64,000 bases of DNA from Mycobacteroides franklinii (lineage in GTDB: Bacteria; Actinomycetota; Actinomycetes; Mycobacteriales; Mycobacteriaceae), in assembly GCF_002013895.1 (NCBI RefSeq), contig NZ_MAFQ01000003.1, positions 248,001 to 312,000 on the forward strand. The letters run 5' to 3'. The notes below the pieces were generated by a model. The model ran no database searches, was not told the DNA's origin, and was given only the letters and a program-made list of their open reading frames with translations. Positions 18,744-27,264 of the stretch are shown piece by piece. Each line of letters opens with the position of its first letter. Within the stretch, counting starts at the first letter, position 1. A program made the position numbers and the translations under genes.

Positions 18744-19439
18744 ATGGCTCAGGTGCATGCCACACATTTCCGTAGGACAGTGCGTTCGGTAGTGGTGGCG
18801 GCCGCACTTGCTACCGCACTGTCCGGGTGCACCGTCTACCAGACCCTGACCAAACCCACCGAAGTTCCCCAGACCACCACGGCCCCCACCGTCAGCGATC
18901 AAGAACAGATCCGTCAGGTGACGGCCCAGATGGGCAAGGCCCTCGGCAGCCTGGACCTGGACGCCGGCAACGCGCTGACGTGCCCCCGGTACCAGGTGTC
19001 CAGCCGCACCGCCGACTCCAAGCTCGTCCCCTCGATCAATTCCTGGCGTGGCGCCGAGCAGGCGCTCATGTACGGCGACACCTCAACGCTGTCCAGCGAT
19101 GTGGCACAACACTTCCCCAGCGCAGGAAGCAGTGAACGCGCCACGCTGGTGCGGGCGATCGTCAGCCGTGACGAGTTCGCCTACTCGACCACCGTGCTGC
19201 AGGTCATCCGCGAATCCACCACGGTGGAGAAGTTTGCGATCGACAACATCAAGATTGTCGGCGACAGCGCCACCGGGGACATCACCGCGACCTACAGCTT
19301 CGGCGGCGCCGGCACCCAAACCCAAACCAAGCCGAATCAGTTCCGCAAGGAAGGCGGCAAGTGGGCGTGGTGCCAACAGCCGCCTCCGGGTCTCTTCACC
19401 CAGTGGACGACGTCGTCGGCAGCACAGGCCTCGGCCTAG
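18744..19439 (+). CDS. Secreted lipoprotein, NTF2-like
   Basis: 231 residues. A signal peptide with lipobox ALSGC (Cys near residue 29) is followed by a Thr/Pro-rich linker (KPTEVPQTTTAPTV). The remainder, with two lobes ending FRKEGGKWAWCQQP, resembles the low-molecular-weight lipoproteins with an NTF2-like fold common in mycobacteria. It is membrane-anchored outside the cell. Function unknown. The menB gene starts 56 bases downstream, so they may share a transcript. Confidence 0.75.
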   Translation: MAQVHATHFRRTVRSVVVAAALATALSGCTVYQTLTKPTEVPQTTTAPTVSDQEQIRQVTAQMGKALGSLDLDAGNALTCPRYQVSSRTADSKLVPSINSWRGAEQALMYGDTSTLSSDVAQHFPSAGSSERATLVRAIVSRDEFAYSTTVLQVIRESTTVEKFAIDNIKIVGDSATGDITATYSFGGAGTQTQTKPNQFRKEGGKWAWCQQPPPGLFTQWTTSSAAQASA

Positions 19440-19495
19440 TCGTTCACGGGTGGCGTCGGCCGACCGCCGACAAGGCGGCCTCTAGAGTCGGAGCC

Positions 19496-20440
19496 ATGAC
19501 CCAAGAGCACGGGCAGACCGCCAATCCCTTCGACCCGACGCGCTGGCAGCCGGTGCCAGGGTTCGACGACCTGACGGACATCACCTATCACCGGCACGTC
19601 GAGCCCGGCTCCGGAGAAGGCGTCAAAAAAGGCACCGTGCGGATCGCGTTCGATCGGCCCGAGGTGCGCAACGCGTTCCGGCCACACACCGTCGACGAGC
19701 TGTATCGCACGCTGGATCACGCACGGATGACCTCCGATGTGGGAGCGGTGCTACTCACCGGGAACGGCCCGAGCCCCAAGGACGGCGGCTGGGCCTTCTG
19801 TTCCGGCGGCGATCAGCGCATCAGGGGACGCACCGGATATCAGTACGCCGGCGGCGAAACCGCCGAGACCGTAGACCCTGGACGTGCGGGCCGTCTACAC
19901 ATCCTGGAAGTGCAGCGCCTCATCCGTTTCATGCCAAAGGTGGTGATTGCCTTGGTGAATGGCTGGGCCGCCGGTGGCGGACACAGCCTGCACGTGGTGT
20001 GTGACCTGACACTGGCCAGCCGCGAACACGCGCGCTTCAAGCAGACCGACGCCGATGTGGGCAGCTTCGATGGCGGATATGGCAGCGCGTATCTGGCCAA
20101 GATGGTCGGGCAGAAATTTGCCCGCGAGATCTTCTTCCTGGGTCGGCCGTACACCGCCGAACAGATGCACCACATGGGTGCCGTCAACGAGGTCGTCGAC
20201 CACGCGGAGCTAGAGAACGTCGCGCTTGAGTGGGCGGACGCCATCAACGGAAAGTCACCGCAGGCGCAACGCATGCTGAAATACGCCTTCAACCTCGCCG
20301 ACGACGGACTGGTGGGACAGCAGCTATTCGCCGGTGAGGCAACACGATTGGCCTACATGACCGATGAGGCCGTCGAGGGCCGCGACTCGTTCCTGGAGAA
20401 GCGCGAGCCGGACTGGTCGCCCTACCCCTGGCATTACTAA
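19496..20440 (+). CDS. menB: 1,4-Dihydroxy-2-naphthoyl-CoA synthase MenB
   Basis: 314 residues, crotonase fold. The actinobacterial MenB features are present: FDRPEVRNAFRPHTVDELY, the oxyanion loop FCSGGDQRIRGRTGYQYAGG, VNGWAAGGGHSLHVVCDLT, and TDADVGSFDGGYGSAYLA with the catalytic Asp/Ser region. YAGG and the C-terminal DWSPYPWHY are also typical. It closes the naphthoate ring from o-succinylbenzoyl-CoA. A longer upstream frame exists, but the ATG at 19496 (GGAGCC upstream) gives the standard length. An inverted repeat follows the gene. Confidence 0.95.
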   Translation: MTQEHGQTANPFDPTRWQPVPGFDDLTDITYHRHVEPGSGEGVKKGTVRIAFDRPEVRNAFRPHTVDELYRTLDHARMTSDVGAVLLTGNGPSPKDGGWAFCSGGDQRIRGRTGYQYAGGETAETVDPGRAGRLHILEVQRLIRFMPKVVIALVNGWAAGGGHSLHVVCDLTLASREHARFKQTDADVGSFDGGYGSAYLAKMVGQKFAREIFFLGRPYTAEQMHHMGAVNEVVDHAELENVALEWADAINGKSPQAQRMLKYAFNLADDGLVGQQLFAGEATRLAYMTDEAVEGRDSFLEKREPDWSPYPWHY

Positions 20441-20462
20441 GGGGCTGTTCCTCCTCCGTCGT

Positions 20463-20519
20463 CGAGATCGACGTTTTGCAGACGCACACGCGCACTTTCG
20501 CTGCAAAACGTCGATCTCG
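20463..20519. terminator. Long perfect inverted repeat, probable bidirectional terminator
   Basis: Arms CGAGATCGACGTTTTGCAG and CTGCAAAACGTCGATCTCG (19 bp, no mismatch) flank a 19-base loop. It sits in the 99-base gap between convergent menB and the SDR gene. There is no U-tract. The stem is much longer than other hairpins in this window, so it may be a dispersed repeat element rather than a simple terminator. Confidence 0.6.
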
Positions 20520-20539
20520 GCGGACGGGGTGCGCCCGAA

Positions 20540-21370
20540 CTAGGCGCGATCCATCCAGAAGTCGAGTTCGAGGTCCTCTTCGGCGCACTGACGGTATTTC
20601 GAGAAGTCGGTGACGCCCGCTTCTCGGAGCACCTCGTCGTCGACGAAGCTGTTTCCGGTGACCTCACGGCTGGGCTTGATCAGGATCTCGTATGCGGCAT
20701 CGGCCATGATCTCCGCAGAGCGACAACGCGCAACCAGTTCTGCACCGAGGATGTTTCGGATGGCGGCGGTGTCGATCGTGGTGCGCGGCCACAGCGAGTT
20801 CGACGCGATGCCGTACTCGCGCAGTTCGGCGGCCAAACCGATGGCCACCAGACTCATGGAGAACTTGGAGATCGTGTACGCGGTGGTGGTCTGGCTGAAC
20901 CACTTGGGATCCAGGGTGATCGGCGGCGACAGCGTCAGAATGTGCGGATTGTCGGCCTCCTTGAGTGCCCCGATCGCCGACTTGGACAGCGAGAACGCGC
21001 CCCGCGCATTGATGTCCTGCATCAGGTCGTAGGCCTTCATCGAAATCGACTCCGAGGGAGCAAGATTCAGCGCACTGGCATTGTTGACCACAATGTCGAT
21101 CCCACCGAACTTCTCGACCGTCTGCGCTACCGCCGACACGACGACCTCGTCGTCACGGACGTCTCCGAGCAGGGGCAGCGCGTGACCACCGGCCGCCTCG
21201 ATCTCCTCGGCGGCGGTGTAGATGGTGCCGGGAAGCTTGGGATGCGGTTCCGCGGTCTTGGCCATGATCGCCACGTTGGCGCCGTCCCGAGCCGCGCGCA
21301 GCGCGATGGCCAGCCCGATACCTCGGCTGCCTCCCGACATGATGATGGTCTTACCCGCCAGCGATCCCAT
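20540..21370 (-). CDS. Short-chain dehydrogenase (HSDL2-like)
   Basis: 276 residues. NAD(P) site: GKTIIMSGGSRGIGLAIAL; VNNASAL (NNA motif); the catalytic Ser/Tyr/Lys are in LTLSPP and TAYTISKFSMS. The C-terminal SREVTGNSFVDDEVLRE segment matches HSDL2-like SDRs. AAGGA precedes the ATG at 21370. It is divergent from another SDR gene across a 133-base region that holds a strong palindrome. Substrate unknown; possibly a lipid or steroid alcohol. Confidence 0.82.
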   Translation of the reverse strand: MGSLAGKTIIMSGGSRGIGLAIALRAARDGANVAIMAKTAEPHPKLPGTIYTAAEEIEAAGGHALPLLGDVRDDEVVVSAVAQTVEKFGGIDIVVNNASALNLAPSESISMKAYDLMQDINARGAFSLSKSAIGALKEADNPHILTLSPPITLDPKWFSQTTTAYTISKFSMSLVAIGLAAELREYGIASNSLWPRTTIDTAAIRNILGAELVARCRSAEIMADAAYEILIKPSREVTGNSFVDDEVLREAGVTDFSKYRQCAEEDLELDFWMDRA

Positions 21371-21492
21371 AAGCCACGTCCTTGTCGTCATAGGGTTGAG
21401 TGAGGCCAGCGTAGGACACCGCCAGCGCGTAAAACCGGGCGAGATCAATGTCACCGGGACCCAGCATTTCGCACGCAACGGAAGAGGAATAC

Positions 21493-21516
21493 AGTTCTTA
21501 CTCGTGAGTAAGAACT
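21493..21516. promoter_or_regulatory. Perfect 11-bp-arm palindrome, operator candidate
   Basis: Arms AGTTCTTACTC and GAGTAAGAACT flank a central GT, between two divergent SDR genes. The core TTACTC/GAGTAA resembles operators of TetR-type lipid regulators in actinobacteria, though I cannot name the regulator. The candidate GTG start of the plus-strand SDR at 21504 lies at its centre, so binding would block both transcription and, if leaderless, the transcript start. Confidence 0.65.
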
Positions 21517-22391
21517 CGGTCAGCAGTCGCGTCAGCACAGCCATCGCGCGCGCGGCCATGCAGCCATATCCCAGCCCCTCACTCCTTCGGGCCAAGTTCG
21601 ATCCCAACTACGGGGTCCCCCTCAAGGGCAAGCGCGTGCTCATCACCGGCGCCTCCTCCGGCATCGGCGAGGAAGCCGCCTACCGTTTCGGCAAGCTCGG
21701 CGCCAAGGTCATCGTCGTCGCCCGCCGCGAGGACCTGCTGGCCGAGGTCGCGGCCCGCATCACCGCCGACGGCGGCGAGGCCGACGCCATCACCTGCGAC
21801 CTGTCCGACCTGGATGCCATCGACAAGCTCGTCGAGACCGTGACCGAACGCCACGGCGGCGTCGACGTCCTGATCAACAACGCCGGGCGTTCCATTCGGC
21901 GCGCCACCCACGAATCCCTGGACCGCTGGCATGACGCCGAGCGCACCATGCAGCTCAACTACTTCTCACCGCTGCGGTTGATCCGCGGGTTCGCCCCCGG
22001 CATGGTCGAGCGGCGCAGCGGGCACATCATCAACGTGGCCACCTGGGGTGTGCTGAACGATGTGGTGCCCAAGTTCGCCGTCTACAACGCGTCCAAGGCG
22101 GCGCTGTCGACGGTCAGCCGAATCGTCGACGCCGAGTACGGCAAGTACAACGTGCACACCAGCACCCTCTACTTCCCCCTGGTACGCACCCCGATGATCG
22201 CGCCCACCGACGCGTTCACCGACGCGCCGGCGCTGACCTCTGCCGAGGCGGCCGACTGGATGGTGCTGGCCGCGCGCGTGCGGCCAGCCCGAATCGCCCC
22301 GCGTTTCTCGGTGCTGGCCGCAACGGTGAACGCGGTGGCACCCGAGCTGGTGACCCGCATGGCGCGATCAGGGCCCGAAACCCTGGGCTAA
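21504..22391 (+). CDS. Short-chain dehydrogenase (Rv0547c-like)
   Basis: 295 residues from the GTG at 21504, or 277 from the ATG at 21558. The Rossmann motif is GKRVLITGASSGIGEEAAYRF, with NNAGRS next; the active site is in VATWGV and YNASKAALSTVS (Tyr-x3-Lys). LVRTPMIAPT is also typical. It corresponds to Rv0547c, next to menB in M. tuberculosis. The start is unsettled because the GTG is inside a palindrome and has no ribosome site; leaderless translation is possible. Confidence 0.85.
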   Translation: MSKNSVSSRVSTAIARAAMQPYPSPSLLRAKFDPNYGVPLKGKRVLITGASSGIGEEAAYRFGKLGAKVIVVARREDLLAEVAARITADGGEADAITCDLSDLDAIDKLVETVTERHGGVDVLINNAGRSIRRATHESLDRWHDAERTMQLNYFSPLRLIRGFAPGMVERRSGHIINVATWGVLNDVVPKFAVYNASKAALSTVSRIVDAEYGKYNVHTSTLYFPLVRTPMIAPTDAFTDAPALTSAEAADWMVLAARVRPARIAPRFSVLAATVNAVAPELVTRMARSGPETLG

Positions 22392-22418
22392 TACTGCCCA
22401 CCGTGATAGACACGGCAC

Positions 22419-22805
22419 ATGGAGATATTGTCCAGCCGAATACTGTTGCGGCCTAAGGACTATGACGCGACGTTGGCGTTCTATCGCGAGACGTTGGGGC
22501 TGGCCGTCGCACGTGATTACGGGGCAGGCATGGTGTTCTTCGCCGGTCAGTCCCTCATCGAGATCGCCGGGCATGGTCGCCCAGACGGTCCGCCGACGGC
22601 GTTTCCGGGCGCGCTCTGGCTCCAGGTCCGCGACGTCTATGCGACGCAGGCCGACCTCGAAAGCCGTGGGGCCGCAATAGCCCGTGCCGCACAAGAGGAA
22701 CCGTGGGGCCTACATGAGATGCATGTCGCAGCGCCCGACGGTGTCACGCTGATCTTCGTGCAGATCCCGGCCGACCACCCACTACGCAAAGACACCCGGC
22801 GGTAG
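22419..22805 (+). CDS. VOC/glyoxalase-fold protein
   Basis: 128 residues, two beta-alpha-beta-beta-beta modules: ILLRPKDYDATLAFYRETLGL, then LWLQVRDVYATQADLESRG and AAPDGVTLIFVQIP. Glyoxalase/bleomycin resistance/dioxygenase superfamily; it corresponds to Rv0546c. Metal ligands are not obvious, so an enzyme activity is not assured. The stop codon is in the loop of a terminator hairpin. It is probably co-transcribed with the SDR gene upstream (27-base gap). Confidence 0.8.
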   Translation: MEILSSRILLRPKDYDATLAFYRETLGLAVARDYGAGMVFFAGQSLIEIAGHGRPDGPPTAFPGALWLQVRDVYATQADLESRGAAIARAAQEEPWGLHEMHVAAPDGVTLIFVQIPADHPLRKDTRR

Positions 22806-22823
22806 CTCCCGCCGGGTGTCTTT
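22788..22823. terminator. Bidirectional terminator hairpin
   Basis: AAAGACACCCGGCGG pairs perfectly with CCGCCGGGTGTCTTT around a 6-base loop that holds the VOC stop codon. The flanking A and T runs give U-tract-like ends on both strands. It separates the VOC gene (+) from the small membrane protein gene (-). Confidence 0.8.
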
Positions 22824-22834
22824 GAGGGTCTCGG

Positions 22835-23116
22835 TTACTTCTTGAGGAACGGGAAGAAGTCGAAGCCGGTGTGGTGGATGATCGTCGTCCGGGTGATCCA
22901 CAGCAGCGCGATGACGATAACCGCGCCGACCAGAGTGAACAACGCCAGCCCCAGGAACTTCACGGCCGGGTTGGGGGCGACAACGGTGCCGTCGTCGTTG
23001 GCGCCACCGGCACCCGACGAGTAGGCGACCAGGCCCGCGGCGAAGACCGCCGGCAGACCCGCACCGAGAATCAACCCAACCGCGAGCACCTTGCCGAGGG
23101 CTTCCAAGTAGTTCAT
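22835..23116 (-). CDS. Small two-helix membrane protein (Rv0544c-like)
   Basis: 93 residues with two membrane helices (about 9-33 and 52-73): GKVLAVGLILGAGLPAVFAA and KFLGLALFTLVGAVIVIALL. Between them is a Gly/Asn/Asp loop. The C-terminus is GFDFFPFLKK. It lies 45 bases downstream of the phosphate transporter on the same strand, as Rv0544c does, so the two probably share a transcript. It may be an accessory of the transporter; there is no direct evidence. Confidence 0.8.
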   Translation of the reverse strand: MNYLEALGKVLAVGLILGAGLPAVFAAGLVAYSSGAGGANDDGTVVAPNPAVKFLGLALFTLVGAVIVIALLWITRTTIIHHTGFDFFPFLKK

Positions 23117-23161
23117 CGAAGATTCCTTACTGTCCGTGGAGGTCTGATTCGCGGGGTTCGG

Positions 23162-24451
23162 TTAGACCGAAGCCGTGTCGTTGGCCGAGTCCTTCTTCGA
23201 AGCATCCTTGTCCGAGACCTCGGCGGACGCTCCGACCTCGGCCTCACGATCGCCAGCGGGCACCACCGAGTTGGTGGAGTCGTCCCAATCGGCGTTGACG
23301 TTGCTGGAGTCGACCTTCTCCTGCTGAGCGCGCCACCACATGTAACCGGAGAGCACCACCAGCAGGGCGAAGATGATCAGGTCGCCGACCATCGGGGTGG
23401 TGAGGTTGCCGATGAGATGCGACAACCAGTAGGACAGTGCGCCGACGATGCCTGCGGCGGGCAGCGTGACCAGCCAGGCCAGCACCATGCGGCCGGCCAC
23501 GGCCCAGCGCACCTCGGCACCCGGCTTACCAACGCCGGTACCGAGAATCGAGCCGGTCGCGACGTGGGTGGTGGACAGTGCCATACCGGCGGCGCTCGAA
23601 CTCAGGATGATCGCGGCCGAGGACGCTTCGGCAGCAAGACCCTGCGGGGACTCGATCTCGACAAGACCCTTGCCCAGTGTGCGGATGACCCGCCATCCAC
23701 CGAGGTAGGTGCCCAGGCCGATGGCGAGCGCACAGCTGGCGATGATCCAGAACGGCAGGCCCGTCTCCTTCACGTTGCCGGTCAGGTGGCCGGTGGTGAT
23801 AAGCGCCAAGGCGATGACACCCATGGTCTTCTGCGCATCGTTGGTCCCGTGCGACAGAGCGACGAGGGACGCGGTCGCGATCTGGCCCCAGCGGAAGCCT
23901 TCCTCACGACGCTTCTTCACTACTTTGCGGGTAATCCGGTAGACCAACCAGGTGCCCGCGGCGGCGACGAGGCCCGCGATCAGCGGGGCGGCCACGGCGG
24001 GGATGATCACCTTCTGCAGGATGCCGTCCCACTTGACGCCCGACGTGCCGATGGCGGCAAGGGCGGCACCGATCAGGCCACCGAAGAGCGCATGCGAGGA
24101 GCTGGACGGGATACCGAACAGCCAGGTCAGCAGGTTCCACAGGATGCCGCCGATGAGGCCCGCGAAGATGATCGTCAATCCCATGGACGGGGTGATGTTG
24201 GGCAGTAGGTGCCCCGTCTTGCTGTCTTGCACCTTGATCACCGAGGTGGTCACGGTGACGGCGACTTCGACGGAGAGGAAGGCGCCGACGAGGTTCAGGA
24301 CGCCGGCCAGTAGGACCGCGGTCTTGGGCTTGAGGGCGCCTGTTGCGATGGACGTGGCCATGGCGTTACCGGTGTCATGAAACCCGTTGGTGAAGTCGAA
24401 AGCCAGTGCTGTGGCAATAAGCAGCACCAGGATGATCATGGTTGCGTCCAT
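23162..24451 (-). CDS. pitA: PiT family inorganic phosphate transporter
   Basis: 429 residues with ten or more membrane helices. The two PiT signatures are present: TNGFHDTGNAMATSIATGAL near the N-terminus and SHGTNDAQKTMGVIALAL in the second half. GIPSSSSHALFGGLIGAA is the inter-repeat motif. It carries phosphate, probably as a metal-phosphate complex with protons. The C-terminal tail (from VDSSNVNADWDD) is acidic and hydrophilic. It corresponds to pitA (Rv0545c). The upstream region to the divergent DUF3349 gene is 264 bases. Confidence 0.93.
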   Translation of the reverse strand: MDATMIILVLLIATALAFDFTNGFHDTGNAMATSIATGALKPKTAVLLAGVLNLVGAFLSVEVAVTVTTSVIKVQDSKTGHLLPNITPSMGLTIIFAGLIGGILWNLLTWLFGIPSSSSHALFGGLIGAALAAIGTSGVKWDGILQKVIIPAVAAPLIAGLVAAAGTWLVYRITRKVVKKRREEGFRWGQIATASLVALSHGTNDAQKTMGVIALALITTGHLTGNVKETGLPFWIIASCALAIGLGTYLGGWRVIRTLGKGLVEIESPQGLAAEASSAAIILSSSAAGMALSTTHVATGSILGTGVGKPGAEVRWAVAGRMVLAWLVTLPAAGIVGALSYWLSHLIGNLTTPMVGDLIIFALLVVLSGYMWWRAQQEKVDSSNVNADWDDSTNSVVPAGDREAEVGASAEVSDKDASKKDSANDTASV

Positions 24452-24715
24452 GGCGCTAATTCTGAGGCAAAGGCCTTGACTTTGACCAGCTGATGACGGA
24501 CGAAGTTTGGGCGCTGACCGGCCAGTTTGATATTTCCCGCAAGGAGTTCACATTCCGTTAACCTTCTGGGTGCGGACTGTTCGGGCTGCTTGTTAGTTTC
24601 AGCACCGAGTACCGCTAGGTTTTCCACTGGCGACAATGGGCCTCAACGGCACTACGATCGCTAGGCAGTCGACAAGATCCAGGACGGCCGCCCGTCCTTA
24701 CAGGAGTTAGAGGCC

Positions 24716-25054
24716 GTGAACGCATTTCTGAGCAAGATCGTCACCTGGCTTCGGGCGGGCTACCCCGAAGGGGTCCCGCCACCGGACTATGTGCCGTTGT
24801 TGGCGCTCCTAGGACGCCGCTTGAGCAACGACGAGGTCAAGACCGTGGCCCGCGAACTCATGGCCCGCGGCGACTTCGACAACATCGACATCGCGGTTCT
24901 CATCACCCAGGTCACCGACGAGCTGCCCACCGGCGAGGACATCGAACGCGTCCGTGAGCGGTTGGCCAAAAAGGGCTGGCCCCTTGACGATCCGCGTGAG
25001 CCCGCGGAGCACGATGAGAATGGCTCCGGTCAGGCAACAGACCATTCCGCGTGA
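24716..25054 (+). CDS. DUF3349 protein
   Basis: 112 residues. The N-terminal part IVTWLRAGYPEGVPPPDYVPLLALL, shortened here to GYPEGVPPPDYVPLLALL, and LSNDEVKTVARELMARGDFD match DUF3349, a small mycobacterial fold with helices (Rv0543c-like). The C-terminal tail is acidic. The GTG at 24716 follows AGGAGTTAGAGGCC. Its stop overlaps the menE start (GTGA), so it is translationally coupled to menE. Function unknown. Confidence 0.82.
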   Translation: MNAFLSKIVTWLRAGYPEGVPPPDYVPLLALLGRRLSNDEVKTVARELMARGDFDNIDIAVLITQVTDELPTGEDIERVRERLAKKGWPLDDPREPAEHDENGSGQATDHSA

Positions 25055-26199
25055 CGCGGCTGCTGCGCGCCCTGCCCGTGCCCAGCGGGCAGAGAATGCT
25101 CGGGTTGCTGCCCCGCCTGGCTGAGCTCCTGGACGGTCGCGGCGATGCGGTCCTGCCCGTGCCCGCCGACAACGCCGATCAAGCACACCTCCTCGCCTCC
25201 GAGCTCTCCGCCGACGAGCCCATCGCCGAGGACGTCGCGATAGTGGTATCGACCTCGGGCACAACGGGAAAACCCAAGGGCGCCATGCTTACCGGCGAGG
25301 CTCTTAGCGCCAGTAGTACCGCGACACACGCACGCCTGGGCGGCACCGGTCAATGGCTATTGGCACTGCCACCCCACCACATCGCCGGAATGCAGGTGCT
25401 GCTGCGCAGCATCCAGGCCGGAACCGATCCCGTGGTGCTCGACGTATCGGCAGGCTTCTCCATCGCCGACTTTGTGCGCGCCGCTACCGAGATGACCGGG
25501 AGTCGGCGATATATCTCTTTGGTCGCAACACAATTGGTGAAAGCGCTGGACGACTCGGCAGCATCGGAGGCACTCGCCTCCTTTGACGCGGTCCTGTTGG
25601 GCGGCGGCCCCCTACCCGCCACCGTGGCCATCAAGGCCGCCCAAGCGCGTGTCCCCGTCGTGCGCACCTACGGCATGAGCGAGACCTGCGGAGGGTGCGT
25701 CTACGACGGAGTCGCCCTCAGTGGAGTCGAGGTGCGCGTCGGCCCAGAGGGGCGTATCAGTCTGGGTGGCGCCACCGTGGCAGCGGGATATCGAAACATG
25801 CCAGACCACAAATCCTTTGCCGAACCCAGGTGGTTTCATACCGATGACTTCGGCGAGCTCGAGGACGGCCGGCTCCGGGTGCTGGGACGTTTGGACGAGG
25901 CCATCAGTACCGGGGGGCTCACGGTGGTCCCACAGGTGGTGGAGGCGGTCCTTGGTGCTCATCCACTGGTGGCCGAATGCGCCGTCTTCGGCGTGCCCGA
26001 CGGCCGGCTCGGCCAACGCGTCGCTGCCGCGGTGGTGCCCTCGGCGGCAGGCACCCCGACGTTGGAGGATCTCCGCGCGCATGTCACCGCGGCGCTCGAC
26101 GGCACCGCGGCACCTCGTGAACTACACCTCCTCGACGAACTACCCCGGCGCGGGATCGGGAAACTGGACCGCCGCGCCCTCGTCAAACGCTTCTCTTGA
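25051..26199 (+). CDS. menE: o-Succinylbenzoate-CoA ligase MenE
   Basis: 382 residues, a compact acyl-CoA synthetase as in mycobacterial MenE. The AMP-binding P-loop is VVSTSGTTGKPKGAML, A5-like is RTYGMSETCGGC, A7 is WFHTDDFGEL, and the catalytic Lys is in GIGKLDRRALVKR. It activates o-succinylbenzoate with ATP and CoA. It lies downstream of the DUF3349 gene, coupled by a four-base overlap. Confidence 0.93.
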   Translation: MTRLLRALPVPSGQRMLGLLPRLAELLDGRGDAVLPVPADNADQAHLLASELSADEPIAEDVAIVVSTSGTTGKPKGAMLTGEALSASSTATHARLGGTGQWLLALPPHHIAGMQVLLRSIQAGTDPVVLDVSAGFSIADFVRAATEMTGSRRYISLVATQLVKALDDSAASEALASFDAVLLGGGPLPATVAIKAAQARVPVVRTYGMSETCGGCVYDGVALSGVEVRVGPEGRISLGGATVAAGYRNMPDHKSFAEPRWFHTDDFGELEDGRLRVLGRLDEAISTGGLTVVPQVVEAVLGAHPLVAECAVFGVPDGRLGQRVAAAVVPSAAGTPTLEDLRAHVTAALDGTAAPRELHLLDELPRRGIGKLDRRALVKRFS

Positions 26200-26234
26200 C
26201 CTCAAGCTCACGTGAGCCCATAGCGTGGAACGCT

Positions 26235-26753
26235 ATGACACGCGAAGAATTTGAGCCGGGTTCCGCGCCGCTGGTTCGGGACGGGGATCGGGAGTTCGTC
26301 AGCACCGCCGCCGGGAACAACACCGGATTGGTGCTGGACTCCGAGGCGGCGGGCGGAGCGGTCAGCGTGCTCACCGTCTCGCTGCCGAAGGGCGCCAACG
26401 GCGCGGCCCCGCATTTCCACACCCGATCCGCCGAGCTGTTCTACGTGGTGTCCGGGCGACTGGAAATCCTGGCCGGCGATCGCATCGAAATCCTCGAGCA
26501 GGGTGACACCCTGCTGGTCCCGCGGCTCATGCCACATGCCTTCGGCGCCACCGGTGACAGCGATGTCGACATCTTCACGGTGCTCTCCCCCGGCGTCCAG
26601 CGCTTCGACTACTTCCGGCTGCTGGACCGAATCGTGCATGGACAGGCGGATATCAGCGAGCTGCAGGCGGCGCAGGAGACCTACGACAACCATTTCGTGG
26701 AGAGCGCGGTGTGGGCGCAAGGGCGCGGGCTATCGGCGCTGGACGCCCAGTAG
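26235..26753 (+). CDS. Cupin domain protein
   Basis: 172 residues. One cupin domain: motif 1 is in PHFHTRSAELFYVVSGRLEI (metal ligands His, His, Glu), motif 2 in QGDTLLVPRLMPHAFG. The C-terminal 60 residues are helical. It is similar to mycobacterial cupins of unknown substrate. The ATG at 26235 is chosen; a TTG that overlaps the menE stop is also in frame. It is convergent with the SRPBCC gene, with no gap between the stops. Confidence 0.8.
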   Translation: MTREEFEPGSAPLVRDGDREFVSTAAGNNTGLVLDSEAAGGAVSVLTVSLPKGANGAAPHFHTRSAELFYVVSGRLEILAGDRIEILEQGDTLLVPRLMPHAFGATGDSDVDIFTVLSPGVQRFDYFRLLDRIVHGQADISELQAAQETYDNHFVESAVWAQGRGLSALDAQ

Positions 26754-27212
26754 TCACGCCGCCTCGGCGACCGCCTTGATCCGATTCAGGGTCTCGCGCA
26801 TGCCGTTTCGATTGGTGCGCCCGCGCGCCCAGCCGAGCAACGCCCAGTAGATGCGCAGCGGCAATGTCGGTGTCAGCTCAAAGGATTCGGTGACATCGGT
26901 GCCGTCGCCGGCGGGTTCGAAGCGGTAACGCCAGGTGTTGACCGTCTTTCCATTGGGCCAGAGCACCGCGAAACCGAAGGAGCGGTCACGGTCGCACTCG
27001 ACGATCCGGCACACCGTCCAGTAGACGGGCCCCTTCTGATTGCGCTTCACATGACCGCGGAACCGCACACCCACCGCCGGGCCGGTGGCCCCGTCGAGCC
27101 ACTCGGCCTCGAAGGTCTCCGGACTGAACTTGCCTGTGTTGGTGATATCGCTGACCAGTCCCCAGATCTTCTCGGCGGGAGCCGCGATGTGCACCGTGAC
27201 CGAATCACGCAT
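26754..27212 (-). CDS. SRPBCC (polyketide cyclase-like) protein
   Basis: 152 residues. START/SRPBCC fold: MRDSVTVHIAAPAEKIWGLV, then VGVRFRGHVKRNQKG, WPNGKTVNTWRYRFEP and a C-terminal amphipathic helix. It probably binds a hydrophobic ligand. The ATG at 27212 gives the usual family start; an upstream ATG at 27266 would overlap the divergent gene. Function unknown. Confidence 0.8.
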   Translation of the reverse strand: MRDSVTVHIAAPAEKIWGLVSDITNTGKFSPETFEAEWLDGATGPAVGVRFRGHVKRNQKGPVYWTVCRIVECDRDRSFGFAVLWPNGKTVNTWRYRFEPAGDGTDVTESFELTPTLPLRIYWALLGWARGRTNRNGMRETLNRIKAVAEAA

Positions 27213-27264
27213 GGCGTTACGGTACCCGCGATGAATCCTGACGCCGGGTCGGGTCTGTATCCGC

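Noticed and set aside
26196-26234. TTG start for the cupin gene overlapping menE
   Set aside because: The ATG at 26235 gives a normal cupin N-terminus; TTG starts are rarer and the added residues have no conserved pattern.
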